Positions 23,489 to 35,824 of a stretch of DNA of 64,000 nt are shown one piece after another. Positions within the stretch are counted from its first letter, which is position 1. Each line of letters begins with the position of its first letter. Origin of the DNA: Marasmius tenuissimus (taxonomy: Eukaryota > Basidiomycota > Agaricomycetes > Agaricales > Marasmiaceae); assembly GCA_029532415.1 (NCBI GenBank), contig JAQOTA010000047.1, forward strand, positions 1,922,001-1,986,000, written 5' to 3'. Below the pieces are notes generated by a model, which saw nothing but the letters and a program-made list of their open reading frames with translations, was not told the origin of the DNA and did no database searches. Both the position numbers and the translations under genes were made by a program.

Positions 23489-25529
23489 CGAAAGGTCCTT
23501 GAAATTAGTGAGGGGAAGGGTAGTCACGGACTCCGAACTCTCGGACGTCTTTAAAAGTATCTCTATGAGAGTCTAGAATTGAGCACAAAAATGGCAGCCA
23601 ACATGAATTCGTGCGTGAATTCAGCTGTTCGCATGAGAGGTGATCCATCCCTAAAAGGAATTCAAAATTTCTGCGCATAGAGTTCGACAATCTGCCTAAG
23701 CATGGGAACCTTGACCTTGCGACGCCCGTTGTTCGGAGACACTACTGTGAAGTAAAGGGGAACATTCTATGATAAGGGCGAGGTTGCACCCTGAACGCCT
23801 CACAGAAAATTGTGTCGTTGGCTCTCAGAGCAGCGGTGTGGCGAACGATCTGGGCAAAACACTGAGCTATCGTATAGAGATTTCGAGCAAATGTCGACAT
23901 GGCTATCATAGGATTAGACTCCCGGACCTCAGCTCGAAGTCGTAATCAAAATGTCTTGGTGAAGCGCCGTACTTCTGCTACTCCCGGATTCAATCACAGG
24001 GCTTGTTTGGATCCGATTATACAGCCGCTATCATAATCGTAGACCGGTTTTCCTTTTTTTTTCGTTGCCCAACTTTGTTTATACCAAACTCAAAAAACCT
24101 ATAACGGGCCTGAAAGATGCCTTACATGGAAGCCCCACATCCTCAGCCCCACCCCGACACCAAGTGCCCCCGTCGGGACATTCAGTTGAGGTGAAGCTGG
24201 GTTGTTTGGTATAAACAAAGGCGCGCAACGGAGAAAAATTCAAAACCGGTCTACGATCATGATAGCGGCTGTATCTTATGTGCGCTGCAAAGTTAAGTCG
24301 AAGGTCTCGACTCGAGTGTATCGATAGAAGTTCGGTGGTCATACACAAGCTCTCGTTGATTTGTGCCTTCATTTCTCGCGGGTGTCGCACTAGCGAGGTC
24401 TTTGTTGAGCCCAATTGAGTCGCGGAAGCTAAGTTATAATCTTGTGTCAACCGATTGAACCTGACAATACAGAGCCCAACAATCGATCGTCAAGTTATTA
24501 CAGAGTTACCGCGGGCTCTGGGAGCAGAATAGATTATAAATAGATCTGTGAATAGTGACGAATTTCCCTTCTGGAAGTATACACACAGCTTGGACATGAA
24601 AACGAAGATAACATCCGTATTCAATACGCTGGTCATTCGAAAGTGATTGTTATGGTCGCGTACAACCCGAGGACACGAGACTTGAATTCGAAAGGGACGA
24701 CCGGAAAACAAGGTTTGAAACACAATGATGTAGTTGGTAAATAGCAGCTGGAAATGATTGGACCCTGCCATAGTTCATGTTCATGTTTGGGTCACCGCAA
24801 TTTGTCAGAGTGCCATCGAGAGCCCATCGAGTAATACGGGGACATAGGCAGTTTCCCAATATCAACAAGACGAGTCATGCTTGTGGCAGTCCCAGAGTAA
24901 AGTAGCTGAGAGACGAGTTGAAGGAGAAGGAGTTAAAGAGGATCATGACAGAGCGAAAAGAAGATTGAGGATGCACGTGCTAGCCAGACGTGTGTGATTG
25001 CCTGCCGAAAGTCCGTGCGATTGCTGCTCGGCGCCGTTCATCTTCACTCCCACCTATATCATTACTCTGCTTCGAGGGTATCGCGTCCCTCCACTGCGCC
25101 GATTAAATTCCAATACCTCTTATTTGGTACTAGCAATAACGAGATCGGGAGTTCAGACTTAAACATATCTTCAGGCTCGAGATACATCGCGTTTGAGCCG
25201 TTTGTTAGGACCGAGCACGCTGTAGTTATCGTCGCCTCATACTTACACGGTTCAACCCTTCTTGCCAGGCGGCGAGATCGAGGTCTACCGTTCCTGGGCT
25301 GTCGAGATGCAGCGAGATGCTCGGTATCATGATATATCCAATCAAAGGTGAGGTCAACCAATGATATTTTCCCTCTTCAGGTGGAGTCGTTATGACCACC
25401 TCGCCTCTAGATACCTGCGAAGTATATACCGGCTACCTTTCCCGGGCTTAGTTCCAATAGCTTTAAACACGCTCGGGATCTCTGAATCTCCATCGCTCCC
25501 CCCTCCCACTAGTCTTGAGCATTCCCCCG
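23489..25529. other. Shared upstream region of the divergent 7TM gene pair
   Basis: This 2-kb stretch separates the start codons of the two inverted paralogues and must contain both promoters. It holds the TIR element at 24022-24271. Minus-strand ORFs near 24490-24868 and 25062-25361 show no family features. I see no clear TATA box at the expected distance from either start. Confidence 0.4.
24022..24271. mobile_element. MITE with about 70-bp inverted ends, TA target site
   Basis: The left arm from 24022 and the reverse complement of the right arm ending at 24271 agree over the first 30 bases with one mismatch (both begin CAGCCGCTATCAT) and remain similar to about 70 bases, up to the shared TTTGTTTATACC. 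The 250-bp element is flanked on each side by TA, as expected for Tc1/mariner-type insertion. There is no coding capacity; the centre between the arms is about 110 bp. Folded, it would form a long hairpin, so a small-RNA-producing role cannot be excluded. Confidence 0.75.
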
Positions 25530-26928
25530 ATGGGTGTCAATTGGGAGTCCCCAGAGACAGTGGTGGCAACTGATGGTACGTGCCACGGATCTAGGTTTGC
25601 ATGGTCAAGCTTCGAGACTAAATGTTGTCGCTACTGTCGCTGTTATAGTTTTATTTCATAGGTTTCTTCATGTGCTCTTCGGGGTGTACTTGTGAGTACT
25701 TGAAGCATTTCGGTCTTTCGGCGCCTACCTATGGGTCTTACACTCCAACCCAGATGGGAATGGCTAATCACTCTGGATTTTGAATGGGACTTCATCTCGA
25801 GACGGAAGAAATTTCGGTGGCCAATGGTGCGTTCCGCCTTCTGCATTCTGCCTAGCGAAGATCGCGTACTCATCGGAGAGCTCAGGTTTTCTATCTCTAT
25901 GGTCGATACGCCATGTTAGCTTCACTTCTTGTAACCATTGCTTCAAGGTATATACAACAGTAAGTCCTCATTAACACCGAAAGTTCTGCTTTGGTTGACG
26001 AACGGAATGAAGCCCTGTCAACTGTAACACATTTTTTACATTCATACCATTGCTCGGGACAACTGCACTCGGCGTTGCCAGCTTGAACCTCGCCATCCGG
26101 ACGTAAGGCAACGGAACATTACGAACCTGTTGTCATTCATACTCACACCGAACCTTTTGAAGAATGGCTGTATGGGAAAATGACCGATTTGTGGTGGTTG
26201 GACTATCTATCCTCCTTGCTGGACAATTTGTAACCGCTATGAGAGCAGTTCCAAACACCATCAGAGGTCGCTACGTCGAAGGCAACGGCTGCGTAATCAT
26301 GTGGACTGAAGCGGGAACATTCGTTACCTGGTATACTGTGACGATGGTTGTTGACTTCGTCGTACTCTCGCTGACGGCATACAAGACATACGTCGAGTAC
26401 CAAGATATGTATCACGGTGGCCTTATTAAGCTCGTCTTTGAGGACGGTCTCGCATACTTCGTTGTCGTGTGAGTCCTTCAAGTGCTAAAGAGAAGTTGTG
26501 GGATCTGATTTCTATTGCTCTAGGTTCCTCTCAAATTTGTCTGCGGTGGTGTGTACCTCAATCTGGACTCAATAAATCTAGGAGCTTTATTAAAAGTTTT
26601 ACATAGGTTCTATCGCTCCTCAATCTCAACCCCGTCATGGCCATCGCGGCGGAGTAAGTTACTACGCTTCAAGTAAACTCTCCTTAATCCATCATGACCA
26701 TAGCCCACCCGCTGCAATGATTGCCACGATTGGAGCATGCCGTCTTGTGCGCCGTCTGAGTCGGTACGTACCCGATACGCCACAGATACCAACAATGTGG
26801 GTCGTCCTAGCTTTGCTTCCCCACAGGGCAGCCAATCACATCCGTCTGAATTCCATTTTTCATTTTCCCATTTAAGCCCGACCACCGTATCAGCAGATGT
26901 AACATCGTCGTACCTTGAACGGGGCTAA
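25530..26928 (+). CDS. DUF6533-like 7TM membrane prot., plus-strand copy of an inverted pair
   Basis: Start ATG at 25530 (MGVNWESPE), stop TAA at 26926-26928. Exons: 25530-25575, about 25650-25691, 25754-25826, 25886-25959, 26013-26102, 26163-26468, 26524-26548, 26607-26653, 26704-26796 and 26877-26928; about 282 residues. Motifs in order: WEWLITLDFEWD, FYLYGRYAMLASLL, ASLNLAIR, VWENDRFVVVG, GRYVEGNGCVI, TAYKTYVEYQD, GLAYFVVV, ACRLVRRL. The spans and exon layout parallel the inverted paralogue at 22086-23488. Every junction fits except exon 2, which is 42 nt where the paralogue has 43: either a 1-nt deletion near 25680 breaks the frame or a weaker donor two codons earlier (GTGTAC at about 25684) restores it. 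The gene is therefore possibly a very recent pseudogene. Ligand and role are unknown. Confidence 0.7.
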
Positions 26929-27199
26929 CGGTGGACCGAGTGTCGAGGTATTTCAATTTGTGAACCGTCGCCCTCAACGATCTATTGACGAAAGCTTGTG
27001 CTTCTTAGATGGCCCCCTTCCCTCAAAATTCACCAGAGCCATTCTATCCGTCCCACGAGGGCGACCTAAACGGGAGGCAAATTTCTCACCGAGACTCACA
27101 TGGTGATCTGTGTATTGACAAGACATCGTCAGGACTCTAAGCATGGACTATTCCCTACCTAAAATCTATACCTATCACGATTATATTGTATATCACTAT

Positions 27200-27684
27200 A
27201 GAGCTGTTCAATTATTCCGTTAGCCGATTTAGTCAGTCGCGTGTGCCTGCCTAGAAAGGAAATACTTACCACCAATCTTTGTCGACTTTGTCGGGCGCCA
27301 AATTCGCTCACCACTGCTCTTCTTTCCGCAGATTCGTAGGTGTTCAATTGTTGTTATTCACTACTTTGGGGCTTATATAGGTTTGGATGAATTTTTTTTA
27401 TCTTGATTTTACGGAGATTGAGCCAGCATTTCGGGCAAACTTCCGGTAATATCCTGATTGAATGATCAACGGCATTCTGATCGCTTTCCATAGCGTCAAT
27501 ACTATTACCAGGTCTTCAAAAAGACTCCAGCATCTCATACAATCAATGAATTTTGGTTCTCCAGGCTATGGTGGTCAAGAGAAGACCTGGACGACACGAT
27601 ATAAGAGTAGTCAATGGTGCGCGACTAGGCGCGACTAAAATCGATGGCTGACTAAATCGGCTAACGGAATAATTGAACAGCTCT
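27200..27684. mobile_element. MITE with 37-bp perfect inverted ends
   Basis: The first 37 bases from 27200 (beginning AGAGCTGTTCAATTATTCCG) are repeated exactly in inverted orientation at the right end (27648-27684). The three bases TAT flank both ends, a possible target duplication. The 485-bp interior has no convincing ORF. The arms are followed inside by related but diverged GTCGCG-containing sequence. The superfamily cannot be fixed from a 3-bp duplication alone. Confidence 0.72.
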
Positions 27685-30412
27685 TATGAGCCATTTGGCA
27701 TTCCTACGAAGCAACTTGATACATAGCCTCCTGTCGTGTTCTGCCCCTGTGGCGTCAAATGGTTAGAACCATGCATACAACCGAGGAACAAGACGCTATG
27801 CAGTCCCTGTTCGTTCAAGGCCAGTTCGCACTGTAGTTACTGGCCGTTTTTGTGGCTTGTTTACAGGGGTGCTCAACCCGTTCATCTAGACCCAACGAAA
27901 GTAATCGATATCCGAACACTGCAGAACCGTCCGTTAGTCGTAAGGATACGTCTAGAATCATACATGAAAATCGGTTCTCTCGAGGCTCGAGTGCGGGCAT
28001 TGGAAGCGGCCTCTCAAGGCTGCTATGATCGATTATAAGGTGATATCAACAGTCTAGGGACGAAAAAGGAAATGTGCTCGAAGGGTGCTTCCACCACACA
28101 GGCCCCAGACGGAACTTTTTCAAAATCATATTTGATCGCTAAACCTTTGAATGAGTGACATTTATGAGGCTCGGGAAGCGTCCCTAGCAATTCTACATTC
28201 TCAGCCATTGGGTGGTCCCCAAAGAGCGTAGCGGGTTGGAAACAAAAGGGATAGAGTCGAGGTAGCCGCGGTTTCACCGCTCAGAGAGAACCCACTTGTA
28301 CACACTCATACCTCTGCCAATTTGGGCGTGCTCACTGCTTATTTTCCAAACGTCTGCAGTACAAGTTAGTATATATTCGGCTTGAGGCTCTACTCCGAGC
28401 CATGAACTAGAAATCTCAACGAGGAAAGTGCACCTCGCAAGTGAGAAAGAACAATCATTCGAACGATGCAGAGCCGATACCGTAACAAGATAAGCCTCGA
28501 CCAAAGTAGCAGCCAAAGCCACTAGGCAGACGCGTTAAAGGCATTATTCGGAACAGTAGCAGCAAATGCAGGGGTCGAATACCACATGGGTCGAACCGGA
28601 ACTGGAGACATGATGGGCAGAAGGTATAGAGTCGGAACTGGTGACGACCAAGATGGCTTCCTCCCCGTCTCCCTAAACACCGGCGTTGACCTCTCACGGT
28701 CCTTTTCATGGCGCTCCGAGTAAGCGCACCTTCCTCCTTCGTCATGAACCAGACAAGGCTACAGCTCCAATCAATCTCACTATCATCCCAAGTGCGGAAG
28801 GGTCTTGTAGCAGGATAAGGGAGAGGAGACTAACGACCTGTCGTAGTCCGTGCTCTCGCCTGTTCGATTTGGGAGGTAGGTGAGGTTAGGAGAGGATAAT
28901 CGAATTCATGTCAGAGATTTAAGCGGGCTACGGTTGAGTACAATCATTTTGGGGCGTTCCACGAGGGCCACATAGTACGAGAGCACTGGAATTGATAGAG
29001 GAAGGGACGTGGATTCACCCTCTTTTGTCCGGTTGTTCTGCTGCACCAACGTGAGTAGTATCCATTTTTGCCAATATTGATAGGTTCGTAGAGTAGACGG
29101 CCAACACTTCCCACTTCCCACTCACACCGTTCGTCCAGGCCCCATGGATAACGCGCTTAGCCTTCTCGAATTCTGCACTTCGCCTCTCCGTCTTCCCACC
29201 AAACTCGGTGAATGAAGGTGCCTTGAGATTCATAAATTAGGAAGATATGATCGAGCGGCCTGCGCGGTATCAAGTACGCACCTTTCGATTGTATTGCTTC
29301 AAAACACATCAGACCTATTGGACCATGCGTCGTCTGCTTATCGCCATCATCATCTCCATCTTCATAATCGGGTACCCGTTCCGCGTGAAGCAGAAAGCCA
29401 ACAGCTAGCACTCGGTTTCTTGCTCGGCCAGTTGTTGGCCAGTTGTTGGCCAGTAGTGAAGTCGGAATAGTACGAGTGACCTCCCAGGGTGTAACAATTG
29501 AAACCTGAATCTTCATCATCAGCAAACGCTTCCAGAGCGATCGAGAGAAATACCATCGCGCACCTCGTAAGTCTTTCCTGAATGCCAAAAGAGCAGGCTA
29601 GCCTATGCCTTATCCTCGTTATCGCCACCATAACCCTCGGATCCCTCACCAGTCTATTCCCCCAAACTTCGTGCTACTTCCTCCCTAGAGCATAAGACAC
29701 CTCGCGCTTCCTAGTTAAGGGAAACCGAAAGTGAATCTTTGACGTTCTGACTCATGGTTTCGAGCCTTAGAAAGAGTATGGCATGTTTGAACACTCGAGG
29801 TAGTGGTATCGAGGTTTGGAGAGACATTGATTTTTACGACCGCAGAATCGCGGATCTATATCTTTGAGTCAGATTTTATCACATAAAAGAGTACGAGAAA
29901 TACAGTTCACGCACTTTGGGCTGTTGACGTTCGTCAGTCTGCCAGGTCATGCAAACAATGATGATCGATGATCGGGTGAAAGCCGCTTTACCTCTCATAT
30001 TAACTATCACCGGTACTGTCGGACATTGCGGTCGATGGAGCACTCTTCAATTCTCACCAAATGCATCGAGCTTTTGACCAGCTGTAAACCAAAATATAAT
30101 CACCGGCAATGAAGCTTGAAGAATCGCAATAGAACCGACGTGTTGCCAAACAGCCGTTATCCAAAAAATATCATATAATCGGATCCCTTCCGACCTACTC
30201 CCAAGTAGATCGCTCTTAAGCTCCTTGTCATTTTAGATGCGCCAGTCGACGCTTCAACAAGCCCGGATTGCTATACTCCGATTGGTAGGTGATTGCGAAG
30301 AGAGTGATGTCAAATCCAAAGCATTTCCCGGGTGGATCGCGAATTGACAAATTCACCGAGGTATTTAGGAAGCTACCCGTACTTGAGGAATTGATACAAT
30401 AACATAAATTCA
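27685..30412. other. 2.7-kb stretch without a supported gene
   Basis: Coding-like scraps are present: a possible final exon at about 27868-28038 (plus) ending in a short heptad-like segment (IGSLEARVRALEAA); a minus-strand piece near 28060-28210 (motif AENVELLGTLP); and minus-strand pieces near 29015-29649. None could be assembled or assigned. At 29427-29455 an 11-bp unit GGCCAGTTGTT is repeated in tandem (two full copies plus a partial one). Confidence 0.35.
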
Positions 30413-31618
30413 ATGTCGACCAGCAGCAAGCAGCTTGTCTTCCTCGTTGGAGCGACAGGCAGAACAGGAGTTTCGATTGCCAGAGTGCTCGCCAAACAGC
30501 CCGAGAAATTCGTGAGTTCAACCATTAACCAATGCATACAGAAGTCAAATCACTGACCCTCTTCGTCTTTTATATCCCAGGAAGTCAAGGCTATCGTCTG
30601 CCCATCCTCCGTGGACAAACCGATTATCAAAGAACTTACATCACTCGGGGTCAAGATTGTCACCGGCGATATCTCCAGCGATTCTCAGGCAACGCTCGAA
30701 GCCTATCTCACGAACGTCGACACTGTGCTTATCACCACCATACCTATTCCAGAAGGTCAACAGGACACTCTTTTGCGCGCAGCCAAGGCCGCCGGTGTCA
30801 AGCGAGTCGTTCCATCAGATTTTGCGGGTTACGCACCCCCAGGTTCGATGCAATATCAGGACATGGTAGGTTTCAACGGAAATACTATATTTCTCGACAC
30901 ATTTTAGTGATTCTCCTATTCACTCTGATCCCTAACAGAAGGTCCGAACCCAAAAATTCATCATCAACAACAACATTCCCTACACCTTCATTTATGTCGG
31001 GGTCTGGCCCGATGGGATACTACCTTTACCGCACTCCGTCGACGGTGGCCCTGCATGGAACTTTTTTCAAAAGCAATTTCATGGCTCCGGGAAAGTAAAA
31101 GCGGCTTGGACTGCCCTCGAACGCGTTGGGGACTTCGTAGCACGAATCATCTCCGACCCACGCACCCTAAACCAGACAGTTCTAACTTGGGATGGGGAAG
31201 TAACCTACGACGAAATGTATTCGGTGGCTAGTAAACTGACGGGAGAGAATTTCGACGATTACCATAGGGTGAGTCCGTCAGTTTGTGATAACGGTTGATT
31301 CGCATATACTGACGCAATTATATCCCTCCTCTCCAGATCTCACTCGAAGAAGTTGAAGCTCAGTGTGGTAAAGACTTTTACACTAGCGCAGGTCCGGAGT
31401 ACAGTCGGTGCTATTGGTTCCGAGGTGAGAGCACTGTCGCAAGCACAGTGGCTGCGGGAGCTTTGGATGCTCGGGTTCTATATCCGGACTATAAGCCGCT
31501 TTCGTTGGAGGAATTTGTGAGGGGATTTTATGATAAACATGGCGCACTGAGGAATCGAGCATTGGTCGTAGTCAACCGTGTCAATTCAGAAAATATTGCT
31601 GCTAGTGTATGCATCTAA
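30413..31618 (+). CDS. NmrA-like / isoflavone-reductase-like NAD(P)-binding protein, four exons
   Basis: Exons 30413-30511, 30581-30865, 30939-31268 and 31337-31618 join in phase 0 throughout to 332 codons (331 residues). The N-terminus has the dinucleotide-binding motif LVGATGRTGVSIARVL; later family marks are AAKAAGVKRVVPSDF (the NmrA-like motif with Phe after Asp), IYVGVWPDG and a C-terminal FYDKHG. Proteins of this family are atypical short-chain dehydrogenases: some reduce phenylpropanoid-type substrates, others (NmrA itself) only sense the NAD(P) redox state. I cannot say which applies. Length is normal for the family and no signal peptide is present, so it should be cytosolic. The gene is intact and well separated from its neighbours; the aspartic protease gene converges on it from the right. 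Confidence 0.88.
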
Positions 31619-31878
31619 ATTTGAACAGCGATTTGGCATCATGATTGCCGCACAGAAGGTAAGATCACTAGTGGGATAATCAGATCTACATATCCGAGGT
31701 GTAACCTTCAATGCCCCAATCGTTCTGCAAGCTTCGAAGTATTATCAAAGAGTTGAAGCACTCAAACCCAAATGTGAATCTTGCGGAATCTAGTGAAGTT
31801 CTCTGGTTTACGGGTACTCGGCTATTCTACCTGACAGGAGAACCAGCGGAAATACTAACAGAGTGTCTACTACCAGCT

Positions 31879-33754
31879 CTACCAACCAACTACCAATCCC
31901 ATCCCAACTAGAACCCCGGCTGCCGTGGTCACTGCTACATTAAGCCCACCAAAGTGCATGCCGCTATTCGTTGGTCCTTCCTGGGAGCCATCACCATCCA
32001 TTTCTATGTCAGGTATCGGGATGACGGTGACCCTCGCAGCACTTGCGGCGCTGGCTGTTGGAGCAAGCAGAATTGTACCTGCCGCCAGATCAAAGTCAGT
32101 GTTTACCACACAAGTGAGAAAAGACTAGAAACACACTATCAAAACCCCCGTTTGACTTTGCATCCCTCACCGCCTACTTCAGCCTCTCATCGGCATCCTT
32201 CGGGACACGACTCAGAAGCCCAATCCGTGGCGGATCAACCGATGGGTGAGTTAGATTTCCGTAGTGGAATGCTACAAGATTTCTATGTGGAATGATTTTC
32301 ACTTGGTGGCCGAAGGAGGTAACGAGAACCCACTCACGACTTGAAGAATGGATCGCCCAGACTCCAGTTAAATGTAGCCCCAAATGAAGGGGGGTCCCTG
32401 GCTACCAACTCATCGGCGACACATGTCGACGTATCTCCCGGGCGTGATTGACTGATAAAGTCTCGTGGGTCGATGGGAAACCTCTACATTGGCGGACAAA
32501 TAAAAATGTGAGTTCCAGAAATCGTAACGTAGAGCACGACGTCAAACTCGCCTGCCCGCCGATCTGAAATTCCAACTTCTTCGATTCCAGACACGGAAAC
32601 TCGGCGCTGTTCATGACACCAGGTTGATAAGTCATTGATGCACGGTCAAGAATATTGTCCACCACGTCTCTAGGCCCGCGAAGCTGTGAATTTCCAGTAT
32701 CTACCAACGCAAACGTCTTATTTCTCGTGGGCGTAGGTAGCGTCGAATCCGCAGGAATCTTCGATTCATCAACCCTCTGGCCATCGAAGAAAACTCCTTC
32801 AATCTCAATCTCCCATCGGAGCGGGTATACTTCGCCCTTTGCAAAACTCGGCGCATTGAACCCCCCTTCCTCGGGTTTGTATAATTTAACAGGGACCCAC
32901 AATACCTCACTCTTGGTGGCTTGGAGATCATCAGGCATCCTACCAACCGTCAACTGTCCGTGAGCAGCACTTCCCTCGTCAGCGTCGATCATACTCCGCT
33001 GCAACTCGACAGTGAACGTGGCCATTCTGAGCACGTTTGACATCAGAATCCTCGAGAGAATTGGCCCGGATCTCAATGTATCCCGAAAGTATGCATCCGA
33101 CGTTGTGGCATTAGCGAGAGCTGCCTGAATCCTACTTCCTGTCGGAAATCCCAGCCCCAAAACCCCTGCTGCACCAGACTGCACTATAGATAGTGTCGTC
33201 TCATCAACTGCACCGAATGCCTGGTTCGGTATCGCAATACCAGCCAGAGTGACTGTATCTACAGCGACTGTTCCATTTGCTGATGTACCAGTCGCGGAGT
33301 CACCGAAGTGCAATTCGACCCGAGTTTCCGTGAGGTTGAGTCCTTTTGAGGCGAGCTGATGTGTGACGGGGGATAATTGAGAACAGGTATTTGTAGTGCA
33401 CTGATCTGTGATGGCCCAGAGGTCACTGCTGCCTGTGTCGAGCTGGAGTGCAGTTGCTTCGGAGCCAAGAATTATGGGAACTGTATATAGTCTGTCGCGA
33501 ATATCTGGTCAGACGGCTCAAAACCTTATTCCATGCAAGACATACTTATCATTGTTATTGCCCAATGTCGTCGAGCCGCTCACGTCCTGCCTCTTCTGCT
33601 TCAAATGTCCAAAACTGTAACCAATGCTGGTCATCTGTATACGTTGTATAGGAAGGTTGAACCCCCCATCCCGAACTTGAAGAGAGTGCCGTGCTGGTGC
33701 CGCAATAGCTTGGCCGATACAAAAACACAAACCCAAGAGCTTGAAAGATACCAT
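31879..33754 (-). CDS. Secreted pepsin-like (A1) aspartic protease; premature stop before its C-terminal anchor
   Basis: ATG at 33754. Exons 33754-33546, 33491-32552, 32483-32338, 32282-32137 and 32078-31879 fit in phase. Residues 1-18 form a signal peptide (FKLLGLCFCIGQAIA). The first catalytic motif is DTGSSDLW (Asp near 88), the second VDTGNSQL (Asp near 334); the conserved end region reads FPIDPRDF, FNWSLGDPFFKS and FHYGNLTHPSVDPPRIG. A TAG at 32176-32174 follows ERLK and ends the protein at 467 residues. Beyond it the same frame continues (AVRDAKSNGGFDS), an intron follows, and exon 5 encodes a Ser/Ala linker and a hydrophobic tail ending VGMGLVVGW, typical of a GPI or membrane anchor; without the stop the protein would have 546 residues. 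As read, a soluble enzyme is predicted. The intron at 32551-32484 starts with GC. Confidence 0.85.
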
Positions 33755-35816
33755 CACCGCTCTGCGATGATAGTGTTGAAAAGAACGAAACACAGAAACA
33801 GAAAATAGAGAGAAGGGAAGAAACAGAGAGCACTGTAGAGAAAAATACTCTGGCTCACCTTTTTTTATCCTCAAGCTAGTCCTCCTTTAGTTGCCCCCTG
33901 CAGTCCCTTGACTTGATTAATGGCGGAGGGTAAAAAAAGGGACATCGCCCGTGTGATGATGGAGAGGCGGAAAGATACTGCATTTCCAAGGACACTACTG
34001 TAGTCTGTACAGCAAAATTGACAAATTGACGCGCAGTGACCAGTCTCTACAGTGATGGAAGCCTGAATACCGGGTGCGGGATGGGACACTGGGACTGCTG
34101 ATGGCTGAAGAAGGGAACAGGTATATTGAGTTGGGAGAAGATTAGAGCCTTGCGGGTGCAGTAGTTGGACACCATGAAATTTCCAAATTCACAGATAACA
34201 AGACTCTCTACAGCCCCAATTTCACCAGTACCAAGATAAATCATCCCTATTATTGTTTTGCTTGATTGTAGTCATCATAGTTGTCCAGAATATGGAAGGC
34301 CATGTAAATGCAGAGATGGGAAGTTTATTTGCTCGATAGATAAACCATAGATCAGAGGGGAGGTCGAACTTCAAAGGGTAGCATCAATGATCGGTCTGTT
34401 GCCTCGAAGTAGCAAAGTTGATGGTCTCGAGGTCAACATGAAGAAGAGCCCACAAATTTGGGTTATACCAGTGATGATGCTGCGGAAATCAGTGCGTGTG
34501 AAGAAAACATTTTAAAACCAACAGAAGGATTCCGGGAAGCCACATGAGGGCTGTGGAGGTTTATGAGTATGATTTATCTTTAGTCACAGATAGTCCTCAC
34601 TTTCTGACATCTTCTTTCAGCCCTACATCCTGTAGAGTCTGCAATGTATGCTTCCATATTGTGATTCCGGCACCAATGACTGAAACTTCAGGTTTTGTCT
34701 CATAAATGTTGACCGTAACGTCCATAGAATGTTTTTAGATGAAAGCCCTGTTTTTCCCCAATATAGAGAGCTTTGAGAGTGTTTCCTCTGGGAAATGTGT
34801 TCAACAACTGACCTGACTGCAACTCTGAGCTTTGGAGGCCCAGGTGCAATCACATTTGTGAGGAATCAAGGCTTGCTACATGTGACATATTTATACAACC
34901 TATTTTTGACACAGATTTGGCCTCGGACGGTACCATGTCGCTGATCAGACTGCCAGCATATACTGTGGGCTGATGTAGGTGTGAGGGTCTGTGGGTGATC
35001 GTTGTTCGTGGTGAAGGAGTTGGCTTATTCCTACTACTGACATAAGAAAGTAGAAGGGTTTTATCCAGACCTCAAAACCGCAAACAAAACCGAAAACGTG
35101 ACCTATAGGCGCCCAACAGGCGCTCAACACGTGAAAATGTTGTGACTTTTTCCAACTGCCATTTTTGTCCAACGGAAAGTGTACTGAGAGTCAAAGAATG
35201 ACACACAGCATACAGTCTCCATATAAGCAATTTGATTGCCGTGTGATCTGGACACTGTGAGTCAAGTCGCCCGCTATAGCCTATGAGTCTCTCGCCTTTT
35301 TCACTGTAACCTAACTGAGTCACATTGATATCAGGTGGTTCAAGCTTGGTTTTGCTCAAGTTGGATATATTACAAGCTCAGTCCTGCAAGAAAGACATCT
35401 ATCTGTCTAGTTCATGGCTCAGCTCACTCAGTTGACAAAGAGAAGAATTCCATCAGAGGCAATTCAAAAAGCTCCTCTCAAATCTCCCAGATGAGGAGCT
35501 CTATAAAGATTCCATATGTTTTGACTCCAGCCTGAGTCAATACCTGGTAAGTGACTCAAGTGCAAATTGAACCAGTTTGGGTGGTGCTAATGCAAGCCGT
35601 AAGCTATCATGCTAAGGGAGTGGGTCTGACAAGTGTCAAAGTGGTTTACAGTGACTCAAGTAGATATATGGTTTCAAATTTGAACTTTCTCTGACTCAAT
35701 GATGACTGGTCCAGCAGGAGCCCCCTACAAGGAGCTGGTCACAGGCCGAGTGACGAATAGGGATGAGGAGCCTTGAATTTGTGACCAAACTCCCATGTTA
35801 TGCGACAGAAAATTGA
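33755..35816. other. 2-kb stretch, protease upstream region then AT-richer sequence
   Basis: The first part should hold the protease promoter; no clear TATA box could be assigned. From about 34,260 the sequence becomes richer in A/T and in short words such as CTCAAG, and resembles the transposon-laden DNA to the right more than the host genes to the left. No gene or complete element was recognised. Confidence 0.35.
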
Positions 35817-35824
35817 ATTTCTGG

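Noticed and set aside
31711..31911. Plus-strand ORF between the NmrA-like and protease genes
   Set aside because: Overlaps the protease 3' end on the other strand and shows no recognisable content.
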